Assembly (NCBI GenBank): GCA_947457745.1
Contig: CANGWT010000007.1
Coordinates: 1 to 23,026 of the forward strand
DNA from: Burkholderiaceae bacterium
GTDB lineage: Bacteria; Pseudomonadota; Gammaproteobacteria; Burkholderiales; Burkholderiaceae
Reading direction: 5' to 3'
DNA: 23,026 nucleotides
Shown here: positions 18,075 to 23,026 of the stretch, in pieces
Layout: each line of letters begins with the position of its first letter
Numbering within the stretch: the first letter of the stretch is position 1
Notes under the pieces: model-generated
Told to the model about the DNA's origin: nothing
Database searches by the model: none
The model's input: only the letters and a program-made list of their open reading frames with translations
Position numbers and translations under genes: made by a program

Positions 18075-19331
18075 ATGAAGCACGTTATTTTAGGTAATGG
18101 TCCTGCGGGGGTGATTGCTGCGGAGACTATTCGCAAGCGCGCACCTTCTGATCAAATTGTCATGATTGGTTCTGAAGATGTACCGCCCTATTCACGGATG
18201 GCGATTCCTTATTTATTAATGGGAAACATCCAAGAACCGGGAACTTACTTACGTAAAGATCCTCAACATTTTGATAGTTTAAGGATTGATCAGATACATG
18301 GACGCGCAGATTCCGTAGATTGCAAGGCAAAAGAGTTGCATCTAACAGGGGGTGCTCGAGTCTCTTTCGATAAGCTCCTGATTGCAACAGGCTCCGTCCC
18401 TGTACAGCCGCCTATTCCAGGCATTCAACTGCCAGGAGTCCACTCCTGTTGGACCATGGAGGATGCTCGGTGTATTGCATCGCTAGCTAAGTCAGGAGCC
18501 CGCGTGCTACAGATGGGCGCTGGTTTTATTGGCTGCATAATTTTGGAAGCCTTAGCTAGTCGAAATGTGAAGCTGACAGTGGTGGAGATGGGCGACCGTA
18601 TGGTACCTCGGATGATGACAGAGCTTGCTGGTGGCATGATTAAAGAGTGGGTTCAGTCTAAAGGCATTGAGGTATATACCGAGACCCGAGTAGAAGAAAT
18701 CACTTCATCCGGGTCCGCTCTTAACGTTAAGCTTTCGAATGGCAAAGTCCTTGAGGTAGATCTTGTAATTTCCGCAACGGGAGTGAAGCCAAATATTGAA
18801 TGCCTTAAAAATTCAGAACTCAAGCTTGATGCTGGCGTTCTAGTAAATGAGCATATGCAAACATCACATCCTGATATTTATGCTGCAGGTGATGTTGCCG
18901 AGGGTATTGATTTTTCAACTGGGCATCGGATTGTAAATGCAATTCAGCCTAATGCAGCAGATCAAGCGCGAATCGCAGGTATTGCGATGACTGGTGGAGG
19001 CGCCCAAAGTCTTGGAGCATTACAAATTAACGTACTAGATACGCTAGGATTGATTTCATCCTCGTTTGGATTATGGTCTGGTGTAAAAGATGGTGATCAC
19101 GTTGAAATTGTTGATCGAGATCATTTTAAGTATCTCCGTTTAGAGTTCTTAGGCGATGTTTTGATTGGTGCTACTTGTGTAGGGAGCACTGACCACATAG
19201 GGGTGTTGCGAGGCCTCATTCAATCTAAGGTCCGACTTGGTGAATGGAAGTCCCATTTATTGCGCGACCCCACGCAAGCAATGGAAGCTTACTTAGCAAA
19301 AGGACAGGCACAATCCGCCTGGATGAATTAA
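18075..19331 (+). CDS. aorC: FAD-dependent NAD(P) oxidoreductase subunit (AorC-like)
   Basis: This 418-residue pyridine nucleotide-disulfide oxidoreductase-type flavoprotein probably passes electrons between the iron-sulfur chain of AorA and NAD. The N-terminal FAD-binding loop is GNGPAG (residues 7-12). The second dinucleotide loop MGAGFIG is at 147-153, with an acidic residue (E171) at the end of the second strand, which favours NAD over NADP. The FAD motif IYAAGD is at 268-273. There is no CxxxxC redox disulfide near the FAD site, so it resembles NADH-dependent reductases of the NirB/rubredoxin reductase type rather than thiol reductases. It starts ten bases after aorB with no strong ribosome binding site, suggesting coupled translation. 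Size and order match AorC of Aromatoleum. Confidence 0.87.
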   Translation: MKHVILGNGPAGVIAAETIRKRAPSDQIVMIGSEDVPPYSRMAIPYLLMGNIQEPGTYLRKDPQHFDSLRIDQIHGRADSVDCKAKELHLTGGARVSFDKLLIATGSVPVQPPIPGIQLPGVHSCWTMEDARCIASLAKSGARVLQMGAGFIGCIILEALASRNVKLTVVEMGDRMVPRMMTELAGGMIKEWVQSKGIEVYTETRVEEITSSGSALNVKLSNGKVLEVDLVISATGVKPNIECLKNSELKLDAGVLVNEHMQTSHPDIYAAGDVAEGIDFSTGHRIVNAIQPNAADQARIAGIAMTGGGAQSLGALQINVLDTLGLISSSFGLWSGVKDGDHVEIVDRDHFKYLRLEFLGDVLIGATCVGSTDHIGVLRGLIQSKVRLGEWKSHLLRDPTQAMEAYLAKGQAQSAWMN

Positions 19332-19340
19332 GCTCTACCC

Positions 19341-19595
19341 ATGCAAATTACTTTGAAGTTGTTTGCCAGTTTGGCAAGTTATCTACCGCCCTCCAAAAAG
19401 AATGGGATCGAGGCGGATATCATGGTTCCCGAAGGAAGTACTATTGGTGACATGATTGAGTTTTACAAAATACCCAGTAAATCAGCCCACTTGGTGATGG
19501 TTAATGGAGTTTATGTAAATCCAGACCAACGCCTTTCTTATGTTCTCAAGGAAAAAGATGCCTTAGCTATTTGTCCTCCAGTTGCGGGTGGCTAA
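19341..19595 (+). CDS. MoaD/ThiS-family sulfur carrier protein
   Basis: This 84-residue protein has the beta-grasp pattern of MoaD and ThiS and ends in the double glycine (PPVAGG) that is adenylated and thiocarboxylated in sulfur carriers. A central hydrophobic block (HLVMVNGVYVNPDQRL) and the acidic DALAICPPVAGG end are typical. In molybdopterin synthesis MoaD hands sulfur to MoaE to form the dithiolene. Lying nine bases after the AorC-like gene, it probably serves the tungstopterin of the AOR enzyme. Neither a MoaE nor a MoeB partner is encoded in the window, so it would have to share the housekeeping ones. MoaD-like genes are known in AOR operons of other bacteria. Confidence 0.88.
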   Translation: MQITLKLFASLASYLPPSKKNGIEADIMVPEGSTIGDMIEFYKIPSKSAHLVMVNGVYVNPDQRLSYVLKEKDALAICPPVAGG

Positions 19596-19911
19596 TACAT
19601 TGTCTGGCAGTGTTGCTGTTGAGGTCATACGTGAAATGGGCTGCACCCCAGAGGATTTAATGCGCTGGCTAGCTAAAGCTCTAGGGGATCTATATCAATC
19701 AACTTCGCTTGTGATTGATGATCGTGAGCTTCTTCATGGCATGCCTCCTCGGATTTTGCTGCAGGGGGCCACTCTAAAAAGTCGCAAAATTGCCCTTTTA
19801 AGCATTCCGGTGCTAAAGCTTCGAATAACATTCGATCAATCGTTTTCTGTTCGGCAGATTGAGTCCATTTTGGGTCGCTTTGATCTTTATACTCGGAGAG
19901 GTGGCGGATAA
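19588..19911 (+). CDS. Conserved-looking small protein of unknown function ending in GGG
   Basis: I do not recognise this protein. It has 107 residues if read from the GTG at 19588, overlapping the end of the MoaD-like gene by eight bases. A TTG six bases earlier, a TTG at 19600 and an ATG at 19636 are alternative starts. It is soluble and apparently cytoplasmic. A helical N-terminal part (CTPEDLMRWLAKALGDLY) is followed by a likely beta pair (RKIALLSIPVLKLRITFD), another helix and the end YTRRGGG. The tight overlap with the sulfur carrier gene, and the AOR operon before it, suggest a role in assembly or cofactor insertion of that enzyme. A triple-glycine tail is also seen in some ubiquitin-like carriers, but the fold is not evident. 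Confidence 0.75.
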   Translation: MANTLSGSVAVEVIREMGCTPEDLMRWLAKALGDLYQSTSLVIDDRELLHGMPPRILLQGATLKSRKIALLSIPVLKLRITFDQSFSVRQIESILGRFDLYTRRGGG

Positions 19912-19949
19912 TACCTTTCCTTTGAATATTCTTTGTTTTAAATGCTGAT

Positions 19950-21185
19950 ATGACAGTTAACTTACCACTTCCCCAAAAAGACCAACTCAGGCCTGTTAAA
20001 GGTTTTCAGATGGGCATCGCTGAAGCTGGGATCAAAAAAGCCAATCGTAAGGATTTATTGGTAATGACCTTGGTCCCTGGCTCACAAGTTGCTGGTGTTT
20101 TTACTTTAAATCGTTTTTGCGCTGCACCTGTTCAGGTTTGCCGAGAGCATTTGGCTTTGGATGGCGCTAAAGGCGAGATTCGGGCTTTGGTGGTGAATAC
20201 GGGTAATGCCAATGCGGGAACGGGTGAACGAGGTATGAAGGATGCCTTGGGAACTTGCGCCGAGTTGGCAAAAGAGCTCAAGCTCAACTCAGAACAAATT
20301 CTGCCGTTTTCAACCGGTGTGATTCTAGAGCCACTTCCAATTGATAAATTGATTTCTGCTTTACCTAAAGCAGTCACTAATCTAGGCGAAGACCATTGGT
20401 TTGATGCTGCAGAAGCAATCATGACAACAGATACGCAGCCTAAAGCTACATCTATGACGGTAGAAACTCCTGCGGGACTTGTGACTATCACCGGTATTTG
20501 CAAGGGCGCAGGAATGATTCACCCGAATATGGCAACCATGTTGGGATTCATTGCAACTGATGTGGGTTTTGCGCCAGGACTGCTTACGGCTCTGACCCAA
20601 GAAATTGCTGATCAATCATTTAATGCAATTACGATTGATGGCGATACATCTACTAATGATTCATTCATCATCATGGCAACTGGTCAATCATCTGTGCAGA
20701 TTCAATCAAGGAGTGAGATTAGTTATGATTTAGTTCGGACCGCATTAATTGATCTTGCACGTAAGCTTGCTCAAATGATTGTGAGGGATGGTGAGGGTGC
20801 AACAAAATTTATTACGATTGATGTACAAGGCGGCAAGACTGAAGATGAGTGTCGTTTAGTTGCAGAGGCTATCGCCCACTCACCTTTGGTAAAGACTGCC
20901 TTCTTCGCTAGCGATCCTAACTTAGGCCGTATCCTGGCTGCGATTGGCTATGCTGGCATTACAGATCTTGACGTTAACCAAGTGCAAATGTGGCTTGGGG
21001 ACGTGTGGGTTGCCAAGAATGGTGGCCGCAATCCTGATTATCAAGAGGCTGATGGTCAAAGAGTGATGCAGGCTCCAGAAATTACCATCAAGATTAATCT
21101 AGGTCGCGGGTCAGCGCAGCAAATAATGTGGACCTGTGACTTATCGCATGACTACGTTTCCATTAATGCTGATTACCGTTCATAG
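19950..21185 (+). CDS. argJ: Bifunctional glutamate N-acetyltransferase / N-acetylornithine transferase ArgJ
   Basis: ArgJ recycles the acetyl group from N-acetylornithine to glutamate in arginine synthesis, and in many bacteria also makes N-acetylglutamate from acetyl-CoA. The 411-residue precursor cleaves itself before the nucleophilic threonine of the MATMLGF motif, here T197. The oxyanion motif [10 protein letters not shown] (residues 121-130) and the segment [10 protein letters not shown] (185-194) are present. The C-terminus VSINADYRS is the usual active-site-closing tail. The start has only a weak ribosome binding site, and 38 AT-rich bases separate it from the AOR operon. Whether it has its own promoter cannot be settled by eye. 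Confidence 0.96.
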   Translation: MTVNLPLPQKDQLRPVKGFQMGIAEAGIKKANRKDLLVMTLVPGSQVAGVFTLNRFCAAPVQVCREHLALDGAKGEIRALVVNTGNANAGTGERGMKDALGTCAELAKELKLNSEQILPFSTGVILEPLPIDKLISALPKAVTNLGEDHWFDAAEAIMTTDTQPKATSMTVETPAGLVTITGICKGAGMIHPNMATMLGFIATDVGFAPGLLTALTQEIADQSFNAITIDGDTSTNDSFIIMATGQSSVQIQSRSEISYDLVRTALIDLARKLAQMIVRDGEGATKFITIDVQGGKTEDECRLVAEAIAHSPLVKTAFFASDPNLGRILAAIGYAGITDLDVNQVQMWLGDVWVAKNGGRNPDYQEADGQRVMQAPEITIKINLGRGSAQQIMWTCDLSHDYVSINADYRS

Positions 21186-21196
21186 GAACTCATGAC

Positions 21197-22057
21197 ATGA
21201 ATGAAAAATTAGAGCAACTCCTAAGTCATCTTGAGACGTTTCTGCCTAAAGTATTGACTGAGGAGCAATGGCAATCTTCAACTGCTTTTAGATGGCGTCG
21301 TCGAGATAGCATCTTTGGGAGCATTGGATTTTTGCAGCCAGTAAAGCATGTTGCCGATATTACCTTTGATGATCTTAAAAATATTGATCGTCAACGTGAT
21401 GCCATTCGTGACAATACGAAAAACTTTATTCAAAAAAAACCAGCAAACAATATTTTGTTAACAGGCGCTCGTGGCACAGGAAAATCCTCCCTCATCAAAG
21501 CTAGCCTACATGAGTTTGCTAGCCAAGGCTTGCGCTTAGTTGAAGTTGAAAAAGAGCATCTAGCTGATTTGGCTGATATTACAGATTTATTGGCTGATCG
21601 CCCAGAGCGTTTTATTGTTTTTTGTGACGATCTCTCATTTGAAGATGGTGAGTCTGGCTATAAAGCTATGAAGTCTGCTTTGGACGGATCGATATCAGCT
21701 CAAGTAGACAATATTTTGATTTATGCCACTTCTAATCGACGTCACCTCTTGCCTGAATACATGAAAGACAACGAGGGTTATGTTCATGGCGATGATGGAG
21801 AAATTCATCCGGGTGAGGTAGTGGAGGAAAAAATTTCGCTTTCAGAACGTTTTGGCTTGTGGCTTTCTTTCTATCCACCAAAACAAGATGAGTATCTAGA
21901 AATCGTTGCTCATTGGTTGCGCCATTTCGGTTTGAGTGATGCACAGATTGAGAACGCCAGAGCTGAGGCATTAGTTTGGGCCTTAGAGCGTGGCTCACGT
22001 TCTGGTCGCGTAGCTTGGCAGTTCGCTAAGCACTGGGCGGGCTCGCATGCTGCTTAA
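21197..22057 (+). CDS. DUF815 family AAA-type ATPase
   Basis: This 286-residue cytoplasmic ATP-binding protein belongs to the DUF815 family, whose function is not established. The Walker A loop GARGTGKSS is at residues 90-98 and the Walker B segment FIVFCDDLSFE at 139-149. IYATSNRRHLLPEYM further on matches the sensor-1 region of AAA proteins, and the conserved ERFGLWLSFYPP stretch is typical of the family. The N-terminal 60 residues (FRWRRRDSIFGSIGFLQPV) are also characteristic. It begins 11 bases after argJ with AGGA before the ATG and is followed nine bases later by the Nudix gene. This argJ, DUF815, mutT run is a familiar order in Burkholderiales. Confidence 0.9.
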   Translation: MNEKLEQLLSHLETFLPKVLTEEQWQSSTAFRWRRRDSIFGSIGFLQPVKHVADITFDDLKNIDRQRDAIRDNTKNFIQKKPANNILLTGARGTGKSSLIKASLHEFASQGLRLVEVEKEHLADLADITDLLADRPERFIVFCDDLSFEDGESGYKAMKSALDGSISAQVDNILIYATSNRRHLLPEYMKDNEGYVHGDDGEIHPGEVVEEKISLSERFGLWLSFYPPKQDEYLEIVAHWLRHFGLSDAQIENARAEALVWALERGSRSGRVAWQFAKHWAGSHAA

Positions 22058-22065
22058 TCATTTTC

Positions 22066-22482
22066 ATGAGTGACTCTAATCGCCCTGTGACTGAAGTTGC
22101 CGCTGGAATTCTGTTGGATGCAGAAGGACGCTATCTTTTGGGCCAGCGCCCTGAGGGTAAGCCATATGCTGGCTACTGGGAAGTACCGGGCGGAAAAATT
22201 GAAGCTGGTGAATCTGTATTCGCTGCATTGAAACGTGAATTGCAAGAAGAGCTTGGAATCGATATTGAGTCCAGCGAGGAGCTAGTTGTCTTAGAGCATG
22301 ACTATCCACATGCTTATGTACGCTTGCATGTCAGCATCATTCGAAAATGGACTGGATTACCTAAAGGCTGTGAGGGTCAGGCGCTCTCTTGGCAATTGCT
22401 CGGAGATGCGCTTCCGACTGTAGAGCCTTTATTGCCGGCTGCATGGCCCATGCTGGAAAAGCTCAAACAGCTAAAGATTTAA
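22066..22482 (+). CDS. mutT: Nudix hydrolase, MutT-like (8-oxo-dGTP diphosphatase)
   Basis: MutT removes oxidised dGTP from the nucleotide pool by hydrolysing it to the monophosphate. The 138-residue protein carries a complete Nudix box, with G43, E49, R57, E58, E61 and E62 matching GX5EX7REUXEEXGU. The surrounding motifs fit MutT: VAAGILLDAEGRYLLGQRP at the start, YWEVPGG before the box, and a late GQALSWQLL. Unlike some proteobacterial homologues, it is not fused to a thiamine phosphate synthase domain. It follows the DUF815 gene by eight bases. Its TAA stop overlaps the zapD stop on the other strand at the shared bases TTAA. Other Nudix substrates are possible. Confidence 0.88.
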   Translation: MSDSNRPVTEVAAGILLDAEGRYLLGQRPEGKPYAGYWEVPGGKIEAGESVFAALKRELQEELGIDIESSEELVVLEHDYPHAYVRLHVSIIRKWTGLPKGCEGQALSWQLLGDALPTVEPLLPAAWPMLEKLKQLKI

Positions 22483-23026
22483 AGCTGGCAGAGGGTGAGT
22501 CTAAAAGGCACATCCTCATTGATAGTTTGCGGCTTTTTATCCTGATCAACCTTCAGAAAGCGAATTGATAGTAGGTATTTATTAGCACTAATTTCTGAGA
22601 AGAGGGTGTCATCCTCAACAGCAATGCGCATCAATTGATATACCTTGCCTGATGGTGCTTGTTGGTAAGCGCCGTGATGTGCTAGCACGTCTTTAGCTTC
22701 GCCAGATTGGCGCAGTAATCTTAAGAAAATTTGGCAAGCTTCATGCCATGGCAAAAGCGGCGTAACATATTTTTCTAGCAACTCTCTGCGCTGGGTTGAG
22801 GAAGTATTTTTCCAAGCATGATAGCTTGGTAAATCAATCGGACTTGTTCCACCAGGAATAATTAGCCGTGTCCGAATAGCATTAAGCCACTCACTCTCGG
22901 TAATTGCAGCATTAGGCTTACCTACAGACTGATTAATATTTTGCGCAGCTTTGTCAATTTCAGAAAGCGTTTGTGTAAGCGCTTCTTGATCTACCTTTTG
23001 GGAGGACTTTAAGCCATTTAAGGCAT
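22479..23026 (-). CDS. zapD: Z-ring associated protein ZapD (5' end missing)
   Basis: ZapD (DUF1342) binds the FtsZ C-terminal tail and bundles FtsZ filaments. The minus-strand frame stays open to the window edge, so the start lies beyond it. About 181 residues are visible of a protein usually near 250. The family signature IIPGGTSPIDLPSYHAWKN, encoded around bases 22803-22862, is clear; E. coli-type proteins have PGGTCEFDLP here. Downstream comes LLPWHEACQIFLRLLR and a C-terminal beta-rich part ending FRLTLCQL. A TTG at 22781 is only a leucine codon. The gene is convergent with mutT and shares a TTAA stop-stop overlap. Its partner ftsZ is encoded about 12 kb away in the same window. Confidence 0.9.
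   Translation of the reverse strand, partial: ALNGLKSSQKVDQEALTQTLSEIDKAAQNINQSVGKPNAAITESEWLNAIRTRLIIPGGTSPIDLPSYHAWKNTSSTQRRELLEKYVTPLLPWHEACQIFLRLLRQSGEAKDVLAHHGAYQQAPSGKVYQLMRIAVEDDTLFSEISANKYLLSIRFLKVDQDKKPQTINEDVPFRLTLCQL

Noticed and set aside
1..23026. CRISPR arrays, tRNA or rRNA genes, insertion sequences, phage or toxin-antitoxin genes
   Set aside because: No regularly spaced repeat series, transposase, integrase or cloverleaf-like sequence was seen; nearly all DNA is accounted for by the listed genes.

Overview
The window looks like chromosomal DNA of a betaproteobacterium of the order Burkholderiales. A Polynucleobacter-like freshwater bacterium is my best guess, from the moderate AT bias, the protein sequences and the gene order (ftsZ, peroxiredoxin, lpxC, a DUF721-type gene on the other strand, secA, and later argJ, DUF815 ATPase, mutT and zapD). 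That assignment is inference, since no rRNA or species marker is present.

Region 1 (1-10674) is the downstream two thirds of a division and cell wall (dcw) cluster, all on the plus strand: mraY (cut at the window edge), murD, ftsW, murG, murC, ddl, ftsQ, ftsA and ftsZ. These genes take peptidoglycan synthesis from the lipid I step (MraY), UDP-MurNAc-peptide assembly (MurC, MurD, Ddl) and lipid II formation (MurG) to septal glycan polymerisation (FtsW) and the Z-ring machinery (FtsQ, FtsA, FtsZ). From murD to ftsQ almost every stop codon overlaps the next start, mostly as ATGA, so translation is probably coupled. FtsZ instead has its own strong ribosome binding site.

Region 2 (10675-15616) holds a Prx5-type peroxiredoxin, lpxC (lipid A synthesis), a convergent DUF721/DciA-like gene and secA, which ends at a clear intrinsic terminator. 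A GC-rich hairpin lies between ftsZ and the peroxiredoxin gene. A perfect 13-bp inverted repeat flanks the start codon of lpxC.

Region 3 (15617-19911) is the accessory part: a tungsten-type aldehyde oxidoreductase operon. It encodes a four-cluster ferredoxin subunit (AorA-like), the large AOR catalytic subunit (AorB-like), an FAD/NAD subunit (AorC-like), a MoaD/ThiS-family sulfur carrier and an unrecognised 107-residue protein ending in three glycines. Subunit sizes and order match the AorABC enzyme known from Aromatoleum aromaticum. The operon is preceded by about 100 bases rich in inverted and direct repeats that look like a control region, and it sits between secA and argJ, which I recall as neighbours in related genomes.

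Region 4 (19950-23026) returns to housekeeping genes: argJ, a DUF815 AAA-type ATPase, a MutT-like Nudix hydrolase and, on the minus strand, zapD (cut at the window edge). No tRNA, rRNA, CRISPR array, insertion sequence or phage gene was seen, and no gene-free stretch exceeds about 170 bases.
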